Origin: an uncultured Gemmatimonadales bacterium
GTDB lineage: Bacteria > Gemmatimonadota > Gemmatimonadetes > Gemmatimonadales > GWC2-71-9
NCBI GenBank assembly: GCA_947259405.1
Contig: CAMYLY010000006.1
Location: 28,441-92,440 of the forward strand
DNA: 64,000 bases
Reading direction: 5' to 3'
Shown here: positions 16,155-24,151 of the stretch, in pieces
Position numbering within the stretch: the first letter of the stretch is position 1
Layout: every line of letters starts with the position of its first letter
Program-made: the position numbers and the translations under genes
Notes under the pieces: model-generated
What the model saw: the letters and a program-made list of their open reading frames with translations, nothing else
What the model was told of the DNA's origin: nothing
Databases searched by the model: none

Positions 16155-17714
16155 ATGCTCGCGCGCATCAAATCGGCGGCGGTGTTAGGGATCGACGCGT
16201 ATCTCGTTGACGTCGAGACCGACATCGCGCACGGCCTGCCGTCGTTCGCGACCGTTGGTCTTCCCTTGGGTGCCGTCAAGGAAGGGAAGGAACGGGTCGG
16301 CGCCGCGATCGCGAACTCCGATTTCGAATTCCCGCTCCGGCGCATCACGGTCAACCTCGCGCCGGCGGACGTGCGGAAAGACGGCTCGGCCTTCGACCTG
16401 CCAATTGCGCTGGGGATTCTCACGGCCACCGAACAGCTCCGGCCGAGTCGCAACGGACGCGGACAGGAGGTCCCAGCGCTCTCTGACTACTTGGTTGTGG
16501 GTGAACTGGGGCTGGAGGGAGACATTCGGCCGGTGCGTGGCGCTCTCTCGATGGCGCTTGCGGCACGAGCATCCGGTATGCGGGGCGTGGTTGTCCCAAT
16601 TGCCAACCTCGCCGAGGCGAGTGTTGTCGACCACGTCACCGTGCTCGGCGCGCGTCGGCTTCGGGACGTGGCCGATTTCTTTGCGGGGGCAGGAGCACTC
16701 AAGCGCGGGCGGGCGACGCGGACCCCGTCGGTGCTGCCGCCTCGCGCACAGCGCGTCGACTTCGCGGACGTGCGCGCGCAAGAACAGGCGAAACGCGCGT
16801 TGGAGGTGGCCGCCGCCGGTGCGCACAATCTGCTCATGATTGGCCCGCCGGGCTCGGGCAAGACCATGCTGGCCCGCCGTATCCCCACGATTCTCCCGCC
16901 CATGACGCTCGACGAAGCGCTCGAAACCACCAAGATCCACAGTGTGGCCGGGCTGCTGCCGCCAGCGTCGTCACTCGTTCGGTCGCGACCGTTTCGGGCG
17001 CCGCACCACACCATCAGTGACGCCGGATTGGTGGGCGGCGGGTCGTACCCGCGTCCAGGCGAGGTGAGCCTGGCACACCGTGGCGTGTTGTTCCTGGACG
17101 AGTTGCCCGAGTTTCGGAAGAACGTGCTCGAGGTATTGCGGCAGCCATTGGAAGACGGATTCGTCACGATCTCGCGTGCGGTCACGTCGCTCTGCTATCC
17201 GGCGCGCTTCATGTTAGCGGCGGCCATGAATCCTTGCCCGTGCGGTTATGCTGGGAGCGCTGCCCGAGAGTGCACCTGTGCACCGATCTTGGTCGAACGC
17301 TACTTGTCCCGCGTGTCCGGTCCGTTGCTGGATCGCATCGATATCCATCTCCACGTTCCCGCGGTCCCACATGCCGAGCTGTCGGTGGATCGAAGTGGGG
17401 ACTCGAGCGATGCTATTCGCGCACGCGTGGCCCAAGCGCGCTCGAGACAACTGCAGCGCTTCGCCGGAGAATCGGGCCTCTACGCCAACGCACATATGGG
17501 ACCGCGTGACCTCGAGCGATTCTGCTCCGTGAACGAGGAGGCTGATGCCCTGCTCAAGACCGCCATCGCGCGGCTCCGGTTATCAGCCCGCGCGTATCAC
17601 CGGATTCTCAAGATCGCACGCACGATCGCCGACCTTGCGAATAGCGAAGCGGTCGAGGCGCGACATGTGAGTGAGGCGGTACAATATCGAGGGTTGGATC
17701 GGCCCCGAGCCTGA
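16155..17714 (+). CDS. comM: ComM/YifB-type AAA+ Mg-chelatase-like ATPase
   Basis: 519 residues. N-terminal Lon-protease-like ChlI domain (to about 170), then AAA+ with Walker A IGPPGSGKTML near residue 234, Walker B LFLDELPEF, a zinc-type Cys cluster (NPCPCGYAG, ECTC) and the C-terminal Mg_chelatase_C helices. In proteobacteria ComM is a helicase that extends branch migration during natural transformation. The ATG at 16155 begins the conserved MLARIKSAAVLG; it has a TACTCT -10-like box ending 6 nt upstream and no Shine-Dalgarno. Confidence 0.93.
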   Translation: MLARIKSAAVLGIDAYLVDVETDIAHGLPSFATVGLPLGAVKEGKERVGAAIANSDFEFPLRRITVNLAPADVRKDGSAFDLPIALGILTATEQLRPSRNGRGQEVPALSDYLVVGELGLEGDIRPVRGALSMALAARASGMRGVVVPIANLAEASVVDHVTVLGARRLRDVADFFAGAGALKRGRATRTPSVLPPRAQRVDFADVRAQEQAKRALEVAAAGAHNLLMIGPPGSGKTMLARRIPTILPPMTLDEALETTKIHSVAGLLPPASSLVRSRPFRAPHHTISDAGLVGGGSYPRPGEVSLAHRGVLFLDELPEFRKNVLEVLRQPLEDGFVTISRAVTSLCYPARFMLAAAMNPCPCGYAGSAARECTCAPILVERYLSRVSGPLLDRIDIHLHVPAVPHAELSVDRSGDSSDAIRARVAQARSRQLQRFAGESGLYANAHMGPRDLERFCSVNEEADALLKTAIARLRLSARAYHRILKIARTIADLANSEAVEARHVSEAVQYRGLDRPRA

Positions 17715-17768
17715 CGGTCGGACCTGCCGGAGAGTGGTGGCCGGTCTCGTCTCGCCCCCCGGGTATTC

Positions 17769-17863
17769 GGACGTTGAAACGTCCGTTCGGCGCTACGCGA
17801 TACGCCCTAAAGGGCGTCGCGAATCCGTCTTTCAAGGCGGGTCGCCCGTAGGGCGCCGAGCCG
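17769..17863. repeat. Compound palindromic element between comM and larE
   Basis: Three nested inverted repeats: GGACGTT/AACGTCC with a 2-nt loop (17769-17784); a hairpin at 17796-17821 in which CGCG and ACGCCCT pair with AGGGCGT and CGCG across an AA loop and a 2-nt bulge; and an outer pair, TCGGCGCTAC (17787-17796) with GTAGGGCGCCGA (17848-17859), one G bulged. The layout recalls REP/BIME-type elements. It could also act as a terminator for comM, although no T run follows. Confidence 0.6.
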
Positions 17864-17901
17864 ACGCATCAGCCTCGGGATCGCGGGCACCTGAATTCCC
17901 G

Positions 17902-17928
17902 CTGCCAGGCGCCGCCGCCGTGTATAAT
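17902..17928 (+). promoter_or_regulatory. larE promoter with consensus -10
   Basis: A perfect TATAAT at 17923-17928 ends 7 nt before the larE ATG (17936). CTGCCA at 17902-17907 is a weak -35 with 15-bp spacing. No Shine-Dalgarno precedes the ATG, so a leaderless transcript is expected. Confidence 0.55.
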
Positions 17929-17935
17929 TCGACCC

Positions 17936-18763
17936 ATGAATTCCGGCTCGCCGCTCGCAGAACACCTCCAACACTATGAGTCCCTGTTGGTCGGATTTTC
18001 GGGAGGGGTCGACTCGGCATTGCTGGCCGTGGCGGCGCGGGAGACGCTCGGCCGCGATCGCACGGTCGCCGCACTCGGCGTGAGCCCTTCGCTCAGCGAC
18101 GTGCAGCGGGATCAGGCACGCGCGATCGCCGGGCAATTCGATCTGCGACTGATCGAGATCGAGACCCACGAATTCACCGACGCCGGGTACGTCGCCAACA
18201 GCACCGAGCGCTGCTATTTCTGCAAGCGCGAGCTGTGGTCGCGCCTCACCGATCTTGCTGAAGAGTTGGGCATGCGCACCATTGCCGACGGAACCAACGC
18301 GGACGACCTGAGCGACCACCGACCCGGGGCGCGCGCCGCGCGGGAATATGGAATACGTTCCCCGCTGGCCGAGGTCGGCTTTTCCCAGGATGACGTCCGG
18401 GCGGAAGCGAGGGCGCGCGGCATGCCGATCTGGGACGCGCCGGCCGCCCCATGTTTGTCGAGCCGTGTATTGTATGGGCTCTCGGTGACGCCCGTTCGGG
18501 TGCGACAGGTCGAAGATGGTGAAGCGGTGCTTCGCAAGGCGGGAGTCGCTGGAGACCTGCGGCTCCGGCATCGCGGAGACGAGGCGCGGATTGAGGTGGC
18601 ACGCGGAGAGCTGGCCACGGTACGCGCCAATGCCTCCGTCATCTGTGAAAGAATCCTAGACCTCGGGTTCAGTCGCGTGACGCTCGACATTGGTGGCTAT
18701 CGTCGGGGGAAGCTGCTCGACGATGCCGTCGGTACCGTCGAACTTCTGGCCGAGCGTTCGTAG
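17936..18763 (+). CDS. larE: ATP-dependent sacrificial sulfur transferase LarE
   Basis: LarE adenylates the biosynthetic pincer precursor and donates sulfur in making the nickel-pincer cofactor of lactate racemase. 275 residues: PP-loop FSGGVDS near residue 22, CYFCKRELW near 90, GTNADDL near 118, and the late APCLSSR segment with a conserved Cys. No larB, larC or larA is seen in the window, so this may be an orphan or a related sulfur transferase (NAD synthase/LarE family). ATG chosen by the -10 position. Confidence 0.88.
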   Translation: MNSGSPLAEHLQHYESLLVGFSGGVDSALLAVAARETLGRDRTVAALGVSPSLSDVQRDQARAIAGQFDLRLIEIETHEFTDAGYVANSTERCYFCKRELWSRLTDLAEELGMRTIADGTNADDLSDHRPGARAAREYGIRSPLAEVGFSQDDVRAEARARGMPIWDAPAAPCLSSRVLYGLSVTPVRVRQVEDGEAVLRKAGVAGDLRLRHRGDEARIEVARGELATVRANASVICERILDLGFSRVTLDIGGYRRGKLLDDAVGTVELLAERS

Positions 18764-18768
18764 GCTCG

Positions 18769-19329
18769 GTGCGCCTCTTCGTCGCAATCAATCTCCCGCC
18801 GGATGTCCGCGAGGCCTTGTGGGCCTCGGCGGCCCCGCTCCGCGACTTGGACTTACCTGTGCGATGGACCAAGCCGGAGGCCATTCACCTCACCCTCAAG
18901 TTCCTGGGTGACGTGGCACCGGATCGGGAACGTGAGATGGCCGATGCAGTACAATCGAGCGTGCTCGACACGTCACGGTTTCTGTTGCCCATCAACGGCT
19001 TCGGTGCCTTTCCCAACGCCGCCAAACCGCGCGTCGTCTGGGTGGGCTGCGACGCGGTGCCACCGCTCGAGCTCTTGCAGGACGTGCTCGAACGCCGGTT
19101 CGATACGCTCGGCTTTCCCATTGACGGGCGACCGTTTCGCCCCCATCTCACGCTCGGCAGAATGCGCCGTGACGCGAAGCCGACCGAACTTCGCGCCCTG
19201 GCGCCTGCGCTCGATGAGTTGTCGTACGCGACGCAAGTTGAGGTACAATCCGTGGATCTCATGGAGAGCATACTGGCGCGGTCCGGCGCGACCTATTCGA
19301 CTCGTCATCGGGCGACATTAGCATCGTGA
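18769..19329 (+). CDS. thpR: RNA 2',3'-cyclic phosphodiesterase (2H family)
   Basis: 186 residues. The two catalytic HxTx motifs are intact: HLTL at 40-43 and HLTL at 126-129. The N-terminus MRLFVAINLPP is typical of ThpR/LigT. Opens 2',3'-cyclic phosphate ends in vitro; the physiological substrate is unclear. GTG start 5 nt after larE; its stop overlaps the next GTG. Confidence 0.92.
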   Translation: MRLFVAINLPPDVREALWASAAPLRDLDLPVRWTKPEAIHLTLKFLGDVAPDREREMADAVQSSVLDTSRFLLPINGFGAFPNAAKPRVVWVGCDAVPPLELLQDVLERRFDTLGFPIDGRPFRPHLTLGRMRRDAKPTELRALAPALDELSYATQVEVQSVDLMESILARSGATYSTRHRATLAS

Positions 19330-19973
19330 GCGATACTGGATGTTTCAAGAACTTCTTCGCCACGGTGGGATGCGTGACCGTCCTCATAGTCGGCGCGGTG
19401 CTCACGTGGGTCTTCTGGCCACAGATCAAAGGGGCCTATGACTCTTTCACCGATCGGGGTGATGGGGTTGCGGTTATCGGGGTCCCCTCCGCCGAGGCGT
19501 ACCGGTCGGCCGAAGAAAAGGAGGCGTCGATCGCGCGACGCAACGGAGCCGGATTCGTGCAGTTGACGCCGGATGAGGTTGCCTCGTTGATCGAGCATCG
19601 GCTGCATCAACAGGTGCGAGACGCCACCGATTCGATTCGCGTGAGCTTGGTCGACGAACGGATCGTACTCGAGGGGGGCATTCTCCTCGAGGTCTTTGGC
19701 GCCGACGCGTTGGGACCCCTCGGCAGGTTCCTCGGTAGCCGGCAGCCGATTCGTATGGGAGGTGAGGTGGACGTGCGCGAGCCCGGGGAGGTCGCGTGGT
19801 CCGTCGACGAGTTCGTCATTCGCTCGTTCCCGTTCCCCCAGTCGGCGATCCCACTGCTGGTCAACCGGCTGTCGGGGGACACCGCCGGCGCATTCCTCAT
19901 CCCCGTGCCAGAATCGGTCGCGGAAGTGCATGTTGAGTCCAAGGGAGTCACCCTCTATAGGCAGGTGAACTGA
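19326..19973 (+). CDS. Membrane-anchored protein of unknown function
   Basis: 215 residues with one N-terminal transmembrane segment (VGCVTVLIVGAVLTWVFW) preceded by a short cytoplasmic tail. The extracytoplasmic part holds a helix (LTPDEVASLIEHRLHQQV) and beta-rich segments. It is coupled on both sides, GTGA overlap with thpR and a 1-nt overlap with the NtrX-like regulator. No family recognised; context suggests an envelope sensor or assembly role, which is only inference. Confidence 0.75.
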   Translation: MSDTGCFKNFFATVGCVTVLIVGAVLTWVFWPQIKGAYDSFTDRGDGVAVIGVPSAEAYRSAEEKEASIARRNGAGFVQLTPDEVASLIEHRLHQQVRDATDSIRVSLVDERIVLEGGILLEVFGADALGPLGRFLGSRQPIRMGGEVDVREPGEVAWSVDEFVIRSFPFPQSAIPLLVNRLSGDTAGAFLIPVPESVAEVHVESKGVTLYRQVN

Positions 19974-21334
19974 TGGCGCGTCGGGTACTGGTGATCGATG
20001 ACGAGAAGGGTGTGCGCGACGCGTTGCGCCAGGTGCTCGAGTATGAAGGCATCGAGGTTGAGTCCGTAGGCTCCGGGTCGGATGCGCTCAAGTCCTATCC
20101 CCAGTTTCTTCCGCATCTCGTCTTTCTCGATGTGAAGATGGCCGGCATGGACGGGCTGGAGACCCTGAAGTCCCTGCGGGAAGTCGACCCGAGAGCCGTG
20201 GTCATCATGATCTCGGGGCACGGGACTATCGAGACCGCGGTGGAGGCCACCCAACTGGGTGCCTACGACTTCCTCGAAAAACCGCTCGATACGGACCGGC
20301 TCCTCCTGATGCTTCGCAATGTGTTCGACCGGGTTGAGCTCGCGTCCGAGTTCGAGCGTTTGCAGGACACAATTGGGGACCGGTACGACATCGTGGGCGA
20401 GTCCAGCGCGATCCGCGAGGTGCTGGACGTGATCGAGAAGGTGGCGCCCACCCCGGCGCGAGTCCTCATCACCGGTGACAACGGCAGCGGCAAGGAGCTC
20501 GTGGCCCGCGCGATCCATCGTGGCTCACCGCGCGCGGGCAAGCCGTTCGTCGAAGTGAACTGCGCGGCGATCCCCTCCGAACTGATCGAAAGCGAGCTGT
20601 TCGGGCACATGAAAGGCTCGTTTACGGGCGCGTTTGCCGATCGCGCCGGCAAGTTCGAACAAGCCGACGGCGGTACGCTCTTCCTCGATGAGGTGGGGGA
20701 TATGAGCGCGGCGGCCCAGGCCAAGGTCCTACGCGCGCTCGAGGAAGGTGTCGTGACACGCCTTGGGGCAACGAAGTCGATCTCGGTCGACGTGCGCGTC
20801 ATTGCCGCCACCAACAAGAACCTCGAGGACGAGATTACGCAGAACCGCTTCCGCGAGGACTTGTTCTACCGCCTGAACGTTGTCCCGATCGATGTTCCAC
20901 CGCTGCGAGCGCGGCGCGACGATGTCCCGCTGCTCGTCAACAAGTTCGCGTCCGACTTCCTCCGATCGAGTGGCATCGGGACCAAGACCTTCTCGAAGGA
21001 GGCGGTCGATGCGCTGAAGCAGCGTGATTGGCCAGGCAACGTACGTGAGCTCCGCAACACCGTCGAACGCCTCCTCATTCTCTCCTCTGCCAGTGAGGTG
21101 CAGGGAGCGGATGTGCAGCGGTTGACTGCCGGCGCCATGGAGCCGGTTATGGGGAGCTTGGCCGCATGCCAGACTTTCGAGGAGTTCAAGGAGGTCGCCG
21201 AGCGGGGGTTCTTAGAGGCGAAGCTCGCCGAGAATGCATGGAATGTGAGCGAGACTGCCCGCAAGTTGGAGATGCCTCGGAGCAATCTGTACAAGAAGAT
21301 CGAGAAGTACGGTCTCGAACGCGCAAGTCGCTGA
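19973..21334 (+). CDS. NtrX/NtrC-type sigma-54-dependent response regulator
   Basis: 453 residues: receiver domain with phosphoacceptor Asp 53 (FLDVKMAGMDG), AAA+ domain with Walker A GDNGSGKE near residue 165, the sigma-54 contact loop GSFTGAF near 216, Walker B TLFLDEVGDM and an arginine-finger region, then a Fis-type helix-turn-helix at the end (ETARKLEMPRSNLYKKI). Acts as a transcription activator after phosphorylation. The kinase at the window's left edge is of the NtrY type and a candidate partner. ATG overlaps the upstream TGA. Confidence 0.94.
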   Translation: MARRVLVIDDEKGVRDALRQVLEYEGIEVESVGSGSDALKSYPQFLPHLVFLDVKMAGMDGLETLKSLREVDPRAVVIMISGHGTIETAVEATQLGAYDFLEKPLDTDRLLLMLRNVFDRVELASEFERLQDTIGDRYDIVGESSAIREVLDVIEKVAPTPARVLITGDNGSGKELVARAIHRGSPRAGKPFVEVNCAAIPSELIESELFGHMKGSFTGAFADRAGKFEQADGGTLFLDEVGDMSAAAQAKVLRALEEGVVTRLGATKSISVDVRVIAATNKNLEDEITQNRFREDLFYRLNVVPIDVPPLRARRDDVPLLVNKFASDFLRSSGIGTKTFSKEAVDALKQRDWPGNVRELRNTVERLLILSSASEVQGADVQRLTAGAMEPVMGSLAACQTFEEFKEVAERGFLEAKLAENAWNVSETARKLEMPRSNLYKKIEKYGLERASR

Positions 21335-21358
21335 GATGCAATAATCGGCGCCCTCCCG

Positions 21359-21405
21359 CGACAATTGTGTCTAGGCGGAAATTGTCGGTCAACGTACGGT
21401 TGACC
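21359..21405 (+). promoter_or_regulatory. Two adjoining inverted repeats abutting a start codon
   Basis: CGACAATT (21359-21366) is repeated inverted as AATTGTCG (21380-21387) across 13 bp. Next to it GGTCAAC (21387-21393) pairs with GTTGACC (21399-21405) across 5 bp and ends exactly at the ATG at 21406. No T run follows either, so operator or translational-control roles fit better than termination. Confidence 0.45.
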
Positions 21406-21657
21406 ATGACGTCCGGCTCCCAATCACTCGCCGTAATTCTCAACACCGATGGTCATCCGCTCGACCTTCCGGCCATTCACGACATGCCATCGGCGCACAT
21501 TCTCCGTGCCGAATGCACCGAAGGGGAATCGGTTGCGTGCGTCACGGTCACGGTGCGCCATACATGCCATCGAACGGAGTTCCAAGAGCAGGTTCGCGCG
21601 TGGGCGAGGTCGCGCGGGTGGCTCGTGACAGTTGCGCCGCTGCGCGAAGCACGCTAA
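21406..21657 (+). CDS. Small uncharacterised protein
   Basis: An 83-residue ORF from the ATG that directly follows a 19-bp palindrome. No Shine-Dalgarno is visible. The product has mixed alpha/beta character, three Cys and no membrane segment. It lies between the NtrX-like regulator and rpoD. Coding status uncertain; no family recognised. Confidence 0.4.
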   Translation: MTSGSQSLAVILNTDGHPLDLPAIHDMPSAHILRAECTEGESVACVTVTVRHTCHRTEFQEQVRAWARSRGWLVTVAPLREAR

Positions 21658-21880
21658 AGTAAGTAACCACCATTGCTTAGGGGGCAGGACGCTGCTGCAG
21701 CCACGGATGCAGGCTTGCGGAATTCGGACAGCGCCAACGGTGTTTGATCGCGGACGACGCGATCAAACGCTGCTCTCCTCACCTCACCTAGCACAGGCTT
21801 GTTTGTTGCCAGACCATCCAATTCGGGACGGGGACGCCGGGAGCGTCAGCTGAACGGGGAACACGCACTCGAGGCGGGAC
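21658..21880 (+). other. rpoD upstream region with strong hairpins
   Basis: No ORF. A perfect 11-bp stem GTTTGATCGCG/CGCGATCAAAC with a GACGA loop sits at 21742-21768, not followed by T residues. A smaller GACGC/GCGTC stem lies about 110 nt later near 21830-21846. TAAAGT near 21655 could be a -10, which would give rpoD a leader of roughly 200 nt. The hairpins may be leader structure or mRNA-stability elements. Confidence 0.4.
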
Positions 21881-22747
21881 ATGGTTCGCATGCGGGCTAA
21901 CAGCGTTCGGAAGACCAAGGTTGACGAGGGCTCGCTCGATCAGTACTTGCGCGAGATCAGCCAATATCCGCTGATCACTCGTGAGGACGAGGTCGAGCTG
22001 GCGGTCGAGATTCGGAAGGGATGTGAGGAGTCGCTCGACAAGTTGGTTCGCAGCAACTTGCGGTTCGTCGTTTCCGTGGCGAAGAAGTATCAAAACCAAG
22101 GGGTCTCGCTCTCCGATCTGATCAATGAGGGCAACCTCGGGTTGATCCGCGCGGCCCACAAGTTTGACGAGACCAAGGGGATCAAGTTCATCTCCTATGC
22201 GGTGTGGTGGATTCGGCAGGCCATTCTCCAGGCGCTTGCCGAGCAGAGCCGCATTGTCCGGGTCCCACTCAATCGCGCGGGCACGCTACACCGCATCGGC
22301 AAGCGGTCGTCCGCGCTGCAGCAGGAATTGGGGCGTGAGCCGACGGTCGACGAGATCGCCGAGGGCATGGATATCTCGCGTGATGAAGTCGCCAAGACAC
22401 TGTCGATCTCGCAGAGTCACCTCTCCCTGGATGCGCCGCTGACGCCAGGCGAGGATAACAAGCTCCTGGATTACCTCCCGGACACGCAGAACGCGGGCCC
22501 GGATGAAAAGACCTTCGAGCGGGCGCTGACCGACTCCATCGAAGAGGTGCTGTCGACCCTCAAGGAGCGCGAGGCCAAGATCCTACGCCTGTACTTTGGC
22601 CTCGATGGAAAAGAGCCCATGACTCTGGAGGAGATCGGTGGCATGATGGGTATCACGCGCGAGCGCGTGCGGCAGATCAAAGAGAAGGCGCTGGCACGGC
22701 TGCGGCACGTGAGCCGGGCACGAGCGCTCGAGAGCTTCTTGCTGTAG
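21881..22747 (+). CDS. rpoD: Primary RNA polymerase sigma factor (short RpoD/SigA type)
   Basis: 288 residues. Regions 1.2 through 4.2 are present: LDQYLREISQYPLIT (1.2), NLRFVVSVAKKY and DLINEGNLGLIRAAHKFD (2.1-2.2), KFISYAVWWIRQAI (2.3-2.4), and TLEEIGGMMGITRERVRQIKEKALARLR (4.2). Region 1.1 and the long non-conserved insert of proteobacterial RpoD are missing. The 2.3-2.4 sequence is that of group 1 factors. GAGGCGGGAC precedes the ATG. Confidence 0.95.
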   Translation: MVRMRANSVRKTKVDEGSLDQYLREISQYPLITREDEVELAVEIRKGCEESLDKLVRSNLRFVVSVAKKYQNQGVSLSDLINEGNLGLIRAAHKFDETKGIKFISYAVWWIRQAILQALAEQSRIVRVPLNRAGTLHRIGKRSSALQQELGREPTVDEIAEGMDISRDEVAKTLSISQSHLSLDAPLTPGEDNKLLDYLPDTQNAGPDEKTFERALTDSIEEVLSTLKEREAKILRLYFGLDGKEPMTLEEIGGMMGITRERVRQIKEKALARLRHVSRARALESFLL

Positions 22748-22775
22748 GCGCATCAGGCGACCAACGACCCACCCC

Positions 22776-22806
22776 GGGGGAGTGCGACGGCCGCTTCCCC
22801 GTTTTT
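22776..22806 (+). terminator. rho-independent terminator of rpoD
   Basis: GGGGGAGTG (22776-22784) pairs with CGCTTCCCC (22792-22800), two G-U pairs included, around a 7-nt loop, followed by GTTTTT. Placed 29 nt after the rpoD stop and immediately upstream of the rimO promoter. Confidence 0.8.
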
Positions 22807-22822
22807 CATTTCCCGAGACCGT

Positions 22823-22828
22823 TATCTT
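22823..22828 (+). promoter_or_regulatory. Candidate rimO -10 element
   Basis: TATCTT ends 6 nt before the rimO GTG at 22835. No Shine-Dalgarno lies between. The -35 is unclear; TTTTTC at 22802-22807 would leave a 15-bp spacer and overlaps the rpoD terminator tail. Confidence 0.4.
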
Positions 22829-22834
22829 TGCTGC

Positions 22835-24151
22835 GTGAAACTCGGCGTCATCTCTCTCGGTTGTGACAAGGCCACTGTTGACTCGGAACGGCTGGTTGGG
22901 GATCTCGTCGGCCACGGGGCGTCCGTCGTGCAGGAGCTTACCACCGCCGATGTGATCCTCGTCAACACCTGCGGCTTTATCGACGCGGCCAAGAAGGAGT
23001 CGATCGACACCATTCTCCAAGCCGCCGAACTCAAGAAACAAGGCGTCAAAGCCGTCGTGGCGGTGGGATGCTTGGTGCAGCGATACCAGGAGGATCTCAG
23101 GAAGGAGATGCCAGAGGTTGACCTCCTGCTCGGCTTCCACGATCTGCACACGTTGGTGCCATCGCTTGCGGAACGCGGCCTTCTGTCCGATCCGGTAGCC
23201 GATCATCCAGGTGTTCGCCAATACCTCGGTGCCAACGCCCACGTGCGGTACCTCAAGATCTCGGAGGGCTGCGACCATACCTGTGCGTTCTGCGCCATTC
23301 CGCTGATGCGCGGCAAGCACCGATCGGAGCCGCTCGAGCGATTGATCCGCGAGGCGCAGCAACTCGAAGCACAGGGCGCCAGGGAGATCAACCTCGTGGC
23401 GCAGGATCTGGGGCACTATGGACGAGATCTGGGTCGTGCGGGACCCAAGCTGCCCGACCTGTTGGAGGCGTTACTCCGGGAAACCTCCGTCCCCTGGTTT
23501 CGCCTTTTGTACGTGTATTCGCTTGGGTTGACGGAGCGACTGGTGGAGCTGCTCGCGGCCGAGTCGAGGGTGGTTCCGTACATCGACATACCTATCCAAC
23601 ATGCCTCCGATGTGATGCTGGAACGCATGCGGAGACCGGAGCGTGCCAAGACGATTCGCGAGAAGGTGGCGTGGTTGCGGGAGACGGTTCCCGACCTTGC
23701 TATCCGCACCACGACCATCGTCGGCTTCCCGGGAGAAACAGACGAGGACTTCAGGACGTTGCTGGCATTTGCCGAGGAGATGCAGTTCGATCGGCTGGGC
23801 GTGTTCACCTATTCGGAACAAGAAGGCACCCGCGCCGCGGAGTTCCCCGACGACGTACCGGACGGAGTGAAGCGCGAGCGTCAAGAAGCACTGACAGAAC
23901 TCCAGCGCGGGATATCCGATGATCGACTCGGGCGATTCGTGGGACGGGAGGTCGACGTGTTGGTCGACGAGATTGTGGATCCTGACGAGACCGACGCGAC
24001 GCATGTCGGCCGCGTGGTGTGGCAGGCGGATGACGTCGACGGAGTGACGTTCCTTGAACGAGGTGGATGGGCCAAGCCGGGAGATTTCGTTCGCGCGCGA
24101 ATCCTCGAGGTCCAGGATTACGACTTCCGTACGGATGCGGTCGGTGACTGA
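22835..24151 (+). CDS. rimO: Ribosomal protein S12 methylthiotransferase RimO
   Basis: Radical-SAM enzyme that methylthiolates Asp89 of S12. 438 residues. The N-terminal UPF0004 domain has its three cluster Cys (10, 46, 79), the radical-SAM CxxxCxxC motif is C145/C149/C152 (EGCDHTCAFC), and the C-terminus is a TRAM domain. LGCDKATVDSE and the RimO-type linker distinguish it from MiaB. It opens the plus-strand series to hyuB; the hemL start overlaps its 3' end. Confidence 0.95.
   Translation: MKLGVISLGCDKATVDSERLVGDLVGHGASVVQELTTADVILVNTCGFIDAAKKESIDTILQAAELKKQGVKAVVAVGCLVQRYQEDLRKEMPEVDLLLGFHDLHTLVPSLAERGLLSDPVADHPGVRQYLGANAHVRYLKISEGCDHTCAFCAIPLMRGKHRSEPLERLIREAQQLEAQGAREINLVAQDLGHYGRDLGRAGPKLPDLLEALLRETSVPWFRLLYVYSLGLTERLVELLAAESRVVPYIDIPIQHASDVMLERMRRPERAKTIREKVAWLRETVPDLAIRTTTIVGFPGETDEDFRTLLAFAEEMQFDRLGVFTYSEQEGTRAAEFPDDVPDGVKRERQEALTELQRGISDDRLGRFVGREVDVLVDEIVDPDETDATHVGRVVWQADDVDGVTFLERGGWAKPGDFVRARILEVQDYDFRTDAVGD

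Noticed and set aside
21658..21880. 6S RNA or other known structural RNA
   Set aside because: There is a strong hairpin, but not the long, bulged stem expected of 6S RNA, and no other family pattern could be recognised by eye.
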